64,000 nt of DNA, from NCBI GenBank assembly GCA_963578805.1, contig CAUZDY010000001.1:62001-126000 (forward strand), given 5' to 3'. Shown here in pieces: positions 52,293 to 61,373 of this stretch. The position numbers and the translations under genes are program-made. Every line of letters begins with the position of its first letter. Positions within the stretch are counted from its first letter, which is position 1. Origin of the DNA: CAUZIB01 sp963578805 (lineage in GTDB: Bacteria; Acidobacteriota; Vicinamibacteria; Vicinamibacterales; UBA8438). The notes beneath the pieces were generated by a model. The model searched no databases and was not told the origin of the DNA. It was given only the letters and a program-made list of their open reading frames with translations.

Positions 52293-52340
52293 TTCAGGAA
52301 CCTTTATGTAATCTGTCCTCGTCTCAATAATAAAGGGACC

Positions 52341-52357
52341 GTGACCTACCCTGTCAC
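52341..52357. promoter_or_regulatory. Inverted repeat GTGAC-N7-GTCAC between divergent genes
   Basis: GTGAC (52341-52345) and GTCAC (52353-52357) form a symmetric site in the gap between the WYL regulator and the zinc-motif gene. It is a candidate operator of the WYL protein itself. Inference. Confidence 0.4.
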
Positions 52358-52394
52358 ACCCCCCGTCTAGAGTGACGGAGACAAGGAGGCCAGA

Positions 52395-52838
52395 ATGGGT
52401 CGATATCAGCAGGCCAGAGTCCGTCAGTTGGACCTTGACTCCGACAAGTTTAGCGCCGATTTTACTTCCAAGGTCGGGACCGAGTATCGAGCATTACACG
52501 CAGTTTCGCTGTGCGTCGTGTGCTGGCGCCACCGCGCACATTTGAGGTTGGTGCCACAGCACGGACATGCGCCAGAAAAGTTGTGTTTGCGCTGTCACCA
52601 CGCTGTCATGCAACAGCGAAAGATATTGAGGGTCGACCTACCGGCGACCGACCAGACGTCATTGGTGTCTGTCCCGCGGTTGGCGCGGGCTCATCATTTC
52701 TCAGGAAATGTAGGCCTCATCGTTCCGCCAGGGAAGCCTCTCTCAGCCGAGACCAAGCATGACGCGCTGAATCACCGACGTCGCCGAGCACAGGTGGCCG
52801 TGCGTCGGGCACTGGATCTGCTCGACTGCGTCAACTAG
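52395..52838 (+). CDS. Small zinc-motif protein, unknown function
   Basis: This 147-residue basic protein has two cysteine pairs and several histidines: LCVVCWRHRAH, then HGHAPEKLCLRCHHAVMQQ, a likely zinc site. The rest is Arg-, His- and Leu-rich and helical. A strong AAGGAGG precedes the ATG, which supports real translation. It is divergent from the WYL regulator and may be controlled by it. It could bind nucleic acid, which is inferred from charge. Confidence 0.6.
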   Translation: MGRYQQARVRQLDLDSDKFSADFTSKVGTEYRALHAVSLCVVCWRHRAHLRLVPQHGHAPEKLCLRCHHAVMQQRKILRVDLPATDQTSLVSVPRLARAHHFSGNVGLIVPPGKPLSAETKHDALNHRRRRAQVAVRRALDLLDCVN

Positions 52839-53049
52839 TGTGGTGGGCTCGACAACGCGCTCAATGTCTACAAGCGTCAGATGGCGACCTGCGCCGACGT
52901 GACACCAGGGCCACGGGTCAGGCCCCCGTGCCGATGTTGATTCGAGTCTGAGTCTTCCAGCGTGGGTCGGTCCGTGGTCCGACGTCTCTGCCTGGATTAT
53001 GAGACACTTGCGAGAAGAGGATCCGTAGTTTGTAGGATTCTGAGCTGTC

Positions 53050-53879
53050 CGCCGGTTGTCCCCGAGCTTCGTCAACACATCGACACCAAGAACAACGAAG
53101 AGCGCCCGTTCAGCCGGAACCAGCGCCGATAGATCTACGCGTCATCGAAACACGACAACAACTACTTTGGATTCGGTTCCGACAACGAGATGGAGTTGAG
53201 CCCAAACTATCTGGTGATCAAGCATCAGGCCTTCCCACTAAACTCTCCGCGGCTCGGTGAGCCTGACTGCGACCCAAGTTACGTCGTTTCGTGTCCGAAG
53301 GTGCTAGGCGGGAGTCGTGACAATAAGAAGGCGTTTCAGCCGTTGTCAATCGTCAACATCTCTGGGATGAGCTTCGCTCCCTGAGCGCCCAGGCCGTTCA
53401 AGCGCTCAACAAGGGTGCCGCCCTCGCGCATTGTCTCCAAAACACCGGAGAAGGTCGTCTTCGTCGGCTCTGGAAAACTTGGATTTCCCCAGGACGCGCT
53501 GCTCGCGTTTACGATGGGCTGCGACATGATCAATGTGGCTCGTGAGGCGATGATCGCCAGCGACTGTATCCAGGCTCAGCGGTGCCATACCAACCACTAT
53601 CCGACCGGCGTGGCGACGCAAAACAGATGGCTGGCCGGCGGTTTGGACCCTAACTTAAAGTCGGTGCGTGTCGCCAACTACATAGTGGCCATGCGGAAAG
53701 ATTTGCTCTGTCTGGCGCGTACGTGCGGCGTTTCCCACCCAGGTCAGGTTCGTTCCGAACAGCTGGAGTTTCTCGACGACCGATTCGATGCGAAGACGGT
53801 CGCCGAAGTGTTCGGACGTCGTGTAACATGGCCGACGAGCGAACATCCGTCGACGCCGCGCCGTGACCAGCCAACGTAA
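53050..53879 (+). pseudogene. Decayed FMN-binding glutamate synthase-family gene
   Basis: Pieces of one protein are seen in different frames. PELRQHIDTKNNEERPFSRN is followed by a TAG where Trp is expected. Then come YFGFGSDNEMELSPNYLVIK, SIVNISGMSF with a one-base loss, LSAQAVQALNKGAALAHCLQ and NTGEG. The text then jumps to KVVFVGSGKLGFPQDALLAF, MGCDMINVAREAMIASDCIQ and AQRCHTNHYPTGVATQNRWL. About 200 residues of the middle domain are missing. The last part is in the frame ending at 53879. It is a dead relic of a GltB-like protein. The gap 52839-53050 has nothing else recognisable. Confidence 0.8.
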
Positions 53880-54732
53880 GACGAAACGTCACCCGGCAGC
53901 CGCCCGACATTGGCCGTCCGGTAATACTGGATGGATCGTCGTGACGGCCGTCACTATCGCCCTCGCCGGAGGCACGTGGGCCTTGGTTTCGACGGACCCC
54001 AACGGGACTGGTCTCCCTCAGACCGAGCCGCTGACCGTCCAGTCGCTCCGCGTCGAGGTTAATCGCGAGCTTCCCCACGACACGACGGCGTATACGCAAG
54101 GCCTTCTCTGGCGGGACGGGTGGTTGTACGAAAGTACCGGTCAATACGGCGACTCCAGGTTGAGCCGAATAGACCCCAAGACCGGTATCGTGAACCAGCA
54201 GGTCTACACATCGCCGGCGTTCTTCGGTGAGGGGCTGGCCGCGATTGGCGATCATCTGATCATGCTGACATGGAAAGCCGAGCGTGCTTATGTGTACGAC
54301 GCTGATAGCTTCGAAGAGGTCAGAATGTTCAGATACCGTGGCGAGGGGTGGGGATTGTGCCACGACACCGACCGTCGTCGTCTGATCATGAGCGACGGGT
54401 CGGACATGCTGACGTTTCGGGATCCGACGACGTTCGAACCACGCGGCTCGATACGTGTGACACTCCGAGGGCGTCCGTTGACGCAGTTGAATGAGCTTGA
54501 ATGCGTGGGCGACGTTGTCTACGCGAACGTGTATCAGGAAGAGCACCTAGTCGTGATCGACCCGAAGACTGGACGCGTCACGCACCAAATCGACGCCTCT
54601 GGCCTGCTCACAAATGACGAAGCCCGCGGCGTTGATGTGCTGAACGGGATTGCGTACGACCCGGAAGCTGAGACCTTTTTCATCACAGGGAAGGACTGGC
54701 CCAAGATATTCGAAGTCCGGTTTGTAGAGTGA
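53863..54732 (+). CDS. Glutaminyl-peptide cyclotransferase (five-bladed propeller)
   Basis: This 289-residue protein converts N-terminal glutamine to pyroglutamate. It has an N-terminal anchor (WIVVTAVTIALAGGTWALVS) and the propeller family pattern DTTAYTQGLLWRDGWLYEST, GLCHDTDRRRLIMSDGSDML, LNELECVGDVVYANVYQEEH and NGIAYDPEAETFFITGKDWP. These are the diagnostic blades of the bacterial/plant-type glutamine cyclotransferase. The GTG start lies inside the end of the pseudogene. Periplasmic location inferred. Confidence 0.88.
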   Translation: MTSQRKTKRHPAAARHWPSGNTGWIVVTAVTIALAGGTWALVSTDPNGTGLPQTEPLTVQSLRVEVNRELPHDTTAYTQGLLWRDGWLYESTGQYGDSRLSRIDPKTGIVNQQVYTSPAFFGEGLAAIGDHLIMLTWKAERAYVYDADSFEEVRMFRYRGEGWGLCHDTDRRRLIMSDGSDMLTFRDPTTFEPRGSIRVTLRGRPLTQLNELECVGDVVYANVYQEEHLVVIDPKTGRVTHQIDASGLLTNDEARGVDVLNGIAYDPEAETFFITGKDWPKIFEVRFVE

Positions 54733-54839
54733 TGAAGCTAAGGGGTTCTCGGCCGAGAGTGCCCACGGGGTCTAGGATCGGGGCCGTGAGGGACTCTCGG
54801 TCGGCCGTCGTGCGGTCTTCTTCCGATAGTCCTTCTTTA

Positions 54840-56069
54840 TTATTGTCTGGGTACCGCCCTTCGACCTGTCCCTGATCGGCCACCTGAATAACCACGGGGT
54901 GACGCGGTGTTGCCACCCGATCTGCCTGATGAACCTGTCCGCGTTGAACCTCCTCTGCCCGAGTCGGATGGCGCTCCTCGGCGGCCGACGGCGCGACGAT
55001 CCTCCGTGGCGCGAGGAAGAACGCGAGTGTAGCCCCGGCCATTGACCGCTCCGGCAGCATTCAGCTGGCTGGCCCTTCGCTCGGAAATTATGACGAACGG
55101 GCTGGCCACCGCGCCGCCATAGAAATACGGGTTGTAGCTGCTGCCCCAGTACCGATAGCCCATTGGCGTGATGTAGTACGGATATAGGTCCGAATACCAG
55201 ATGGGATCATAGAACCGCCCGAATCCGTTGAAGCCGTTTCCTGACCGGGATGACCAGGCTCCACCTCGGTCCCGGCGCTCGACCACGAATTGTTCGGGAT
55301 ACGACTGGGCGACCAAGAGGTCGATCACACCATGATCGATTCCGGCGTCATCCAATCCGACCAACGCGTGACTGTCAAGGTGAAGCCTCGGCTCGGTTTC
55401 CATGAGTAAGGCCTCTACCACACGTGGTGTCGTATGGCGGCTGGCTTCCATAATGTCCGCGAGGTTCGGCGCTTCGGCGCTCTCTCGTCGGGCCTGGCGA
55501 ATTTCAGATTGACCGATCTCTAACGCGGAGTTAGCCGGCTTGCCGGCTTCCAGTTGAGTGGCCACCGCAGTGTATCGCCGTACTTCGAGTTGTTGGTGTT
55601 CTCCCATATCGACGAATTGGATGTCAATCCAACTTGAGGGGGAGTCCAACAGACTGAGCCCGCTCAGACGTCGGGTGGGCAGGTCGGGGCACTGGAGCTC
55701 GGCCGTGGTATAGAGCCGATGGCCGTCGCGGGACCAGTCGCTTCTCTCCCAGCCCCGGCAATTGCCGTCGACGACGCCGTGCCGGGCTCCATCGGCGACG
55801 ATTCGCCGTTCGACCAGTTGCCGCTTGCCCTCGGACGCCGTCATCGTGATTCCTGATCCCGCGGGTTCGACACAAACCAAGGTCCGCTCCATGAGTGCCC
55901 GTTGACCGGTATCGTCGGCTGGAGCGAACGTATCGAGTTCTTCCTCCCAGAGTTGCCAACAGCCAAGCCAAGGCGCCCACCGAAAATCGATACCTTCACG
56001 CTGTCCGGCTTCTGCCGATCCGCCGCTCAGAAGCACCGCCGCCGCACATGTCAGGAAATAGATTTTCAT
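54840..56069 (-). CDS. Exported protein of unknown function, Gly/Ser/Arg-rich tail
   Basis: This 409-residue protein starts with a signal peptide (IYFLTCAAAVLLSGGSAEA). It has a folded region of about 300 residues with Cys-containing WLGCWQLWEEE and GNCRGWERS, a Tyr/Gly-rich part (YSDLYPYYITPMGYRYWGSS), and a low-complexity tail rich in Gly, Arg and Ser. No family recognised. It follows the convergent cyclotransferase gene with a 107-base gap. Confidence 0.65.
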   Translation of the reverse strand: MKIYFLTCAAAVLLSGGSAEAGQREGIDFRWAPWLGCWQLWEEELDTFAPADDTGQRALMERTLVCVEPAGSGITMTASEGKRQLVERRIVADGARHGVVDGNCRGWERSDWSRDGHRLYTTAELQCPDLPTRRLSGLSLLDSPSSWIDIQFVDMGEHQQLEVRRYTAVATQLEAGKPANSALEIGQSEIRQARRESAEAPNLADIMEASRHTTPRVVEALLMETEPRLHLDSHALVGLDDAGIDHGVIDLLVAQSYPEQFVVERRDRGGAWSSRSGNGFNGFGRFYDPIWYSDLYPYYITPMGYRYWGSSYNPYFYGGAVASPFVIISERRASQLNAAGAVNGRGYTRVLPRATEDRRAVGRRGAPSDSGRGGSTRTGSSGRSGGNTASPRGYSGGRSGTGRRAVPRQ

Positions 56070-56123
56070 GATCTTCTCCGCGTCAGCCCACCCAGTTGTT
56101 CGAACTCATCACGCTAGCGTGCG

Positions 56124-56915
56124 TCAGAACAGGAGCCGGATGCCAACGGCGATCCGGAGTCCCGATAGATCGATCGGTTCAAAGCCGACAAAGTCCATCC
56201 CCATTGTCGCGTTCGCCCACACATATCGAGTCTCAGCGGTCAACAGTAGTCGACGGGTCATCTTGATATCAACGCCGGCGAAGACCTGTGCGTTCGTGGT
56301 CCATCCCTCCGAGCTCAGCTGGTCCGAGAAAATGGGAAGCTCAGGGTCCAGCGAATCGACAAAGTCACCCGTCTGCTCAAAGCGGTACCAGAGCAGACCA
56401 CCGCCGGCACCGACGTAGGGCACGACGGGTGCCGCGATCCAGGCAAACTGCCCGATGGATCGACCGCGGGGTATGAGGGCCAGCTCCAGGCTACCCGTCA
56501 GATTGAACCGGGTCAGGTGGGTGTCCTGTTGAATTGAGAACCCGTCAGCTTCGATGAACGAGCGATCCTCCGAGGAGGCGCCGGCCCGGTTGTACTCCAG
56601 CGCTGCGATTGTATTCAACCGCGAGCTGACGGGTAAGCCAAGATCGAACGCGAACCCCTGCGCACGGAAGTCTTTTTTTTCGAGGGTCAACTGTTTCGTG
56701 ACAAACGAAAGAACAGCGCTGTCCGGTAGCGGATTCACTGACAGACCGCGGAGACCGATCGTTACGCGAGGCTTGCCAAAGAGAAAGTCGGGCTCAGTCG
56801 GCTGGACCCGTTCGGTTTCTGCTTCGGCACGCGATGATTTCTCTGAGGCAGGCTCTGCCCACACCAGCCACGGCATCGCTAGGACGACCAGGCACACACA
56901 GACGACTCGTGGCAC
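56124..56915 (-). CDS. Outer-membrane beta-barrel-like protein
   Basis: The chosen GTG at 56915 has GGGGAG four bases upstream and starts a signal peptide (VVCVCLVVLAMPWLVWA). The mature part has alternating beta-strands and ends with Phe in GLRIAVGIRLLF, a barrel-type C-terminus. Strand patterns such as VPYVGAGGGLLWYRFEQTGD and LLLTAETRYVWANATMGMDF support an outer-membrane barrel of about ten strands. A longer in-frame start at 57023 would add a poor leader. Function unknown. Confidence 0.7.
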   Translation of the reverse strand: MPRVVCVCLVVLAMPWLVWAEPASEKSSRAEAETERVQPTEPDFLFGKPRVTIGLRGLSVNPLPDSAVLSFVTKQLTLEKKDFRAQGFAFDLGLPVSSRLNTIAALEYNRAGASSEDRSFIEADGFSIQQDTHLTRFNLTGSLELALIPRGRSIGQFAWIAAPVVPYVGAGGGLLWYRFEQTGDFVDSLDPELPIFSDQLSSEGWTTNAQVFAGVDIKMTRRLLLTAETRYVWANATMGMDFVGFEPIDLSGLRIAVGIRLLF

Positions 56916-57185
56916 GCTACTCCCCACGGCTCTAGAACATGCAGGTATCGTACCAACAAAACGTGTGGTTTTGAGAGTGTTTTCGCATGTTGGCGTCACG
57001 CGGTGACTCCCTAGGCTGTCCACTTCTGCGGACCTAGTCCATGTGCTATGCTGCGATGAGAGTTCCGGGAATTGGGTCGAGGCCCTCCGAAGAAGAGCGT
57101 ATCTCAGATGTTCTTCCTCGTCCGAAAGGGCGATGCTACCACCTTGGCCCCCACCCGAACGGGCCTTTCTTCACTGGAGCAGCAC

Positions 57186-58004
57186 GTGCGGTCTCGAGGC
57201 ACAGGACGGATAGTTCTGGTCGTTGTAACGCTTCTGGGCGTCGGCCTGGGTTTTCTGCATGCGGCGCCCGGTGTCGGTCCAGCCGGAGAGGCGCCACAAG
57301 ACTTTCGCAGACTCGTCGATCAGCGCCGTTCTTCAGGGCGTCCACCCGCAGGTCCGAGCGAGTTCTACTTCACGCGAGGTGTGTACTCGTCGCCGTGGAG
57401 GGGGAACCGATCCTGGGCCACCGACTTTCCAAAAGCCGATCGTCAACTGATGGCGGCCGTCAATACGCTAGTTGATATGAGCGCGTCCGAACGTGAGAAC
57501 GCGGTGCGTCTGGACGACCCCAACCTTCGGCGCTTTCCGTTCCTGTACATGCTTGAGATCGAAGGGATGTCGCTGACACCGGCAGAGGTCGAGGGATTGG
57601 GAAGCTACCTGCGGGCTGGGGGGTTTCTGGTCGTGGATGACTTCTGGGGGGCTTGGGCCTTCGAGGATCTTGCACGGGAGATGCGGCGGACCCTCCCGGA
57701 ATACTCGATCGTCGAGATTCCGTCTGATCATCCGATCTTCAATACGGTCTATAGAATTAAAGAAGTCATCCAGGTGCCGGCGATCGGAAACTACTATGGT
57801 GGTCGCACCTGGGAGCGAGATGGATACGAAGCATTTACCCGAGGCATTTTCGACGACAAAGGCCGTCTAATGGTTGTGATCAACGGGAACACCGATCTTG
57901 GGGATGCCTGGGAGTGGTTCGAACGCCCGGAGTATCCGCTCCAGTTTTCAAGCTTTGCCGTTCAAATGGGTGTCAACTTCATCGTGTATTCGATGAGTCA
58001 CTAG
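57186..58004 (+). CDS. DUF4159 protein, first copy
   Basis: This protein of about 270 residues has an N-terminal anchor (IVLVVVTLLGVGLGFLHAA). DUF4159 features are FYFTRGVYSSPW, DFPKADRQLMAAVNTL, LRAGGFLVVDDFWGAWAFED, MRRTLPEYSIVEIPSDHPIF and YYGGRTWERDGYEAF. GTG 57186 has GGAG upstream; starts at 57072 and 57108 are alternatives. A second copy lies at 61370-62215 in the same operon. DUF4159 proteins are linked to VWA/MoxR operons; their role is not established. Confidence 0.85.
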   Translation: MRSRGTGRIVLVVVTLLGVGLGFLHAAPGVGPAGEAPQDFRRLVDQRRSSGRPPAGPSEFYFTRGVYSSPWRGNRSWATDFPKADRQLMAAVNTLVDMSASERENAVRLDDPNLRRFPFLYMLEIEGMSLTPAEVEGLGSYLRAGGFLVVDDFWGAWAFEDLAREMRRTLPEYSIVEIPSDHPIFNTVYRIKEVIQVPAIGNYYGGRTWERDGYEAFTRGIFDDKGRLMVVINGNTDLGDAWEWFERPEYPLQFSSFAVQMGVNFIVYSMSH

Positions 58005-58041
58005 AAGGGGTCTTGGGTTGTGGGTCGTGGGTTAAACCATC

Positions 58042-60318
58042 GTGTTTGAATCGCTGTTCGAATTCTTTTTTAAGTATCGACTACTGATTTTTCAGCAGGG
58101 GGACTTCGCGCTCCGTGCCTCCTGGCTCGGCCTACTCGCCGTTGCCGTTGCTGGTATCTCAGCGTTGGTTACCCTCCGGACATACGCTCAAGCTCGCGGC
58201 AACAGCCAGCCACTCGACCGGACGATCCTGACCGCAGTGCGGATCGCCGTGCTCGTCGTGCTCGTGTTCTGTCTCTTGCGCCCTGTTCTGGTTCTCTCTT
58301 CTGTCGTGCCCCAGGAGAACTTCCTTGGAGTGTTGATCGACGACTCGCGCAGCATGCAAATCGCCGACACTGATGCGACACCGCGCCACGCCTTTGTGGA
58401 AACGAGTTTCGGTGACCCTGACAGTGAGTTGTTCACGGCGCTGGCCGACCGATTCGCCTTGCGGTTTTTCAGTTTTTCGAGCGGCACGGAACGCGTGAGC
58501 GATGTTAATGAGTTGACGTACTCGGGCACGCGGACACATCTGGGTCAGGCACTCCAGCGCGCGCACGAAGAGCTGTCGGGTGTTCCGCTCTCCGGTTTGG
58601 TTGTCGTGACTGATGGAGCCGACAACGCCGAGGGCGGTCTTGCCGAAGCGCTCTTACCGCTGCAAGCGTCGGCGGTTCCTGTGTTCACTGTGGGTGTTGG
58701 TCGTGAAGAGTACGAGCGAGACATCCAGATGAGTCGTGTAGAGACACCACAGCGGGTGCTCAAGGGCGCCTCACTCGGTGTGGAGCTGGTCGTTACCCAC
58801 CGTGGCTATCAAGGCGAGACGGTGACGGTTCAGGTCGAAGACGAAGGCCGGATCGTTGGCACTGAGGATATTCAGCTCGGTTCTGAAGGAAACCCACAGA
58901 CGGTCCGGCTCCGTTTCACGGCTAACGACGAGGGCCCGCGGTTGTTCAGCTTCCGCGTCTCTCCGCTTCCTGGCGAGATGGTTACCCAAAACAACCTCCG
59001 TCAGACTCTGATCGTCGTGGAAGATCGGAACGAGAAGCTCCTGTACTTCGAGGGTGAGCCACGGTGGGAAGTGAAGTATCTCCTTCGAGGTGTGGAGGAA
59101 GACCAGAACCTTCAAGTCGTGCTGTTGCAGCGCACAGCTGAAAACAAGTTCCTCAGACGAAACGTCGATGGTCCGGATGAGCTGGTCCGGGGGTTTCCTC
59201 GCACGCGATCCGAGCTGTTCAAATACCGGGGACTCATTTTGGGGAGCATCGAGGCGGGATACTTCACGCCCGACCAACTGCGGATGATCGCCGATTTCGT
59301 GAACCATCGCGGCGGGGGGCTCCTTATGCTCGGGAGTCATCGGTCGTTTGCGGAAGGTGGCTACGCAGGGACGCCGGTGGCCGATGTGCTACCGGTCGTG
59401 CTTGATCCCACCCATGGTGATAGCGAGGAGAGCTTCTTTCAGGAGGTCCGCGTCGAGCCGACCCGGGCCGGGGAGACCCATCCCTCGACCCTGATCGCTG
59501 ACAACGAGATGGCGTCGGTCGAACGCTGGGAGACGCTACCGCTGGTGACGATCGTCAATCCGATCACCGACACGAAACCCGGCGCGACAACGTTACTCCG
59601 GACGCCGGAGGGGCTGGTGGTATTAGCGTTTCAACGCTACGGCGCCGGCAAGTCGATGGCGTTCCCTATCCAGGATTCGTGGATGTGGCAGATGCACGCC
59701 GATGTTCCCGTGGAGGACATGACCCACGAGACCTTCTGGCGGCGGCTGGTACGGTGGCTGGTCGACGGTGTTCCGGATCAGGTTGTGGCTAATGTGTCCC
59801 AGGACCGAGTTGAGCCGGAACAGGTCGTCACGGTACTCGCGGAAGTCGGCGATGCGAACTACGAAGAGTTGAACAATAGCGCCGTGACCGCGGTCGTGAC
59901 TGATCCGTCCGGGGAGCTGATAGAGCTGCCGATGGAGTGGACTGCGGAGAAGGATGGGGAGTATCGCACGACGTTTACCGCCGCCGATGTAGGATTTTAC
60001 GAAGTTCGTGTCGAGGCGGTCGCCGATAACGAGCTGCTTGGTGAGGATACCGTCCATCTGCAGGTGGCTCCGAGCGACAGCGAATTTTACGATTCGACGA
60101 TGGGGGCGTCGCTGCTCGAGCGGGTGGCAGGCGAGACCGGTGGTCGTTTCTACACGCCTGATACGGTCGGGACCCTGCCGGATGACGTCCAGTACGTGGG
60201 CGGCGGGGTCACCGTCGTCGAGGAGCGTGATCTGTGGGACATGCCAGCGCTACTGCTCCTTCTTGTCGGCCTCGTACTCGGCGAGTGGGGTTATCGACGC
60301 TATAAAGGATTAGCATGA
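58042..60318 (+). CDS. Membrane protein with von Willebrand/glutamine-amidotransferase-like domains
   Basis: This 758-residue protein has two N-terminal membrane helices (LGLLAVAVAGISALVTLRTY and VRIAVLVVLVFCLLRPVLVL) and one at the C-terminus (LLLLVGLVLGEWGYRRYKG). The first soluble part has the MIDAS-like LGVLIDDSRSMQIADTDATP and VVVTDGADNAEGG, a von Willebrand A-like fold. The middle has FVNHRGGGLLMLGSHRSFAE, typical of the DUF1355/amidotransferase-like class. Its GTG start follows the DUF4159 gene by 37 bases. Its stop overlaps the next start. It may organise the peptidase-like and DUF58 partners at the membrane; inferred. Confidence 0.85.
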   Translation: MFESLFEFFFKYRLLIFQQGDFALRASWLGLLAVAVAGISALVTLRTYAQARGNSQPLDRTILTAVRIAVLVVLVFCLLRPVLVLSSVVPQENFLGVLIDDSRSMQIADTDATPRHAFVETSFGDPDSELFTALADRFALRFFSFSSGTERVSDVNELTYSGTRTHLGQALQRAHEELSGVPLSGLVVVTDGADNAEGGLAEALLPLQASAVPVFTVGVGREEYERDIQMSRVETPQRVLKGASLGVELVVTHRGYQGETVTVQVEDEGRIVGTEDIQLGSEGNPQTVRLRFTANDEGPRLFSFRVSPLPGEMVTQNNLRQTLIVVEDRNEKLLYFEGEPRWEVKYLLRGVEEDQNLQVVLLQRTAENKFLRRNVDGPDELVRGFPRTRSELFKYRGLILGSIEAGYFTPDQLRMIADFVNHRGGGLLMLGSHRSFAEGGYAGTPVADVLPVVLDPTHGDSEESFFQEVRVEPTRAGETHPSTLIADNEMASVERWETLPLVTIVNPITDTKPGATTLLRTPEGLVVLAFQRYGAGKSMAFPIQDSWMWQMHADVPVEDMTHETFWRRLVRWLVDGVPDQVVANVSQDRVEPEQVVTVLAEVGDANYEELNNSAVTAVVTDPSGELIELPMEWTAEKDGEYRTTFTAADVGFYEVRVEAVADNELLGEDTVHLQVAPSDSEFYDSTMGASLLERVAGETGGRFYTPDTVGTLPDDVQYVGGGVTVVEERDLWDMPALLLLLVGLVLGEWGYRRYKGLA

Positions 60319-61373
60319 GGCCGACCGTTCCTCCGTGGCTCCTGGCGACGCTGGCAACTGCACTGGTGGTCATCTCGCCGACAGTGGCCGAGGCTCAGCA
60401 GACCCACCTGCTCGTCATCACCGGGCTTGGCGGCGATCCCGAGTACACTCAGCAGTTTCATCAATGGGCCACAACTCTTATCGACGCCGCACACACCCGC
60501 TACGAGGTGCCATCGGAAGGCATTACTTACCTTGGGGAGAAACCTGATCTCGCCCCAGATTTGATCACCGACCGATCGACACGTGAGAACGTCGAGGCGG
60601 CGATTCAGTCAATCGCCGACCGCGCGTCATCTGGCGACCACGTCGTCATCGTGTTCTTCGGACACGGGAGCTTTACCGATGCCGCTCGCATCAATCTGCC
60701 TCGGCGCGATCTGTCCGCGGAAGAGTTTGCGAGTCTACTCGATAAGCTCGACGGGCAGCAGGTGACGTTCGTCAACACGGCGAGTGCCAGTGGCCCATTC
60801 GTGGAATGGCTCTCCGGCGGCGGTCGGACGGTCATGACTGCGACCAAGACGGGGGGCGAGCGCAACGCGGCGGTCTTCGGGGGCTATTTTGTCGATGCGT
60901 TTTCCGCCGGCGAAGAGGAAGCCGACCAGAACAAAGACCGACGCGTCTCGATGCTCGAGGCGTTCACCTACGCGAGGGCTCGTGTCGTCCAGAGCTACGA
61001 GGCCGAAGGTCTGCTCATGACCGAGCACGCGCTTCTTGACGACAATGGTGATGGGCAAGGCAGCGACGAGCCGGATCCGTTGTCGGGCGAAGCGGCAGAT
61101 GGACTGGTAGCGCGCACGCTGTTCTTTACGAGTGGCATCGGGCGGCGTGCCGACACGGCGTTCCCGGATGATCCAGAGCTGCAGGCCCTGTATCGAGAGC
61201 GGCAGGCGCTGGAGGCGAGGGTAGATGATCTGAGACGGATTCGGGGCGGCGCCGACCCGGATCAGTACCAAGCGGAACTCGAAACGCTCATGATAGAGCT
61301 GGCACTCAAGAGCCGCGAACTCCGTGAGCTTGAGACCGCCAAAGGCGCGCCGCAGAATTCGCAGGATCGATGA
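60315..61373 (+). CDS. Exported caspase/legumain-like protein lacking the catalytic Cys
   Basis: This 352-residue protein has a signal peptide (LATLATALVVISPTVAEA) and a caspase-like fold of clan CD. THLLVITGLGGDPEYTQQFH is the first strand region, VVIVFFGHGSFTDAARINLP carries the catalytic His, and FVNTASASGPFVEWLSGGG is where the DxCxSG cysteine should be, but it reads TASASG with no Cys. AATKTGGERNAAVFGGYF-like TATKTGGERNAAVFGGYFVD follows. A pseudopeptidase or binding role is likely. It is followed by a coiled-coil C-terminus. Both ends overlap neighbours by four bases. Confidence 0.78.
   Translation: MRPTVPPWLLATLATALVVISPTVAEAQQTHLLVITGLGGDPEYTQQFHQWATTLIDAAHTRYEVPSEGITYLGEKPDLAPDLITDRSTRENVEAAIQSIADRASSGDHVVIVFFGHGSFTDAARINLPRRDLSAEEFASLLDKLDGQQVTFVNTASASGPFVEWLSGGGRTVMTATKTGGERNAAVFGGYFVDAFSAGEEEADQNKDRRVSMLEAFTYARARVVQSYEAEGLLMTEHALLDDNGDGQGSDEPDPLSGEAADGLVARTLFFTSGIGRRADTAFPDDPELQALYRERQALEARVDDLRRIRGGADPDQYQAELETLMIELALKSRELRELETAKGAPQNSQDR

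Noticed and set aside
52395..52838. Discarding the zinc-motif frame as a shadow ORF
   Set aside because: Kept as a gene because it has a strong AAGGAGG, cysteine pairs and no overlapping gene.
53650..54546. Long minus-strand ORF antisense to the cyclotransferase
   Set aside because: The plus strand has a clear family signature over the same region; the minus frame has no recognisable motif and codon composition typical of a shadow.
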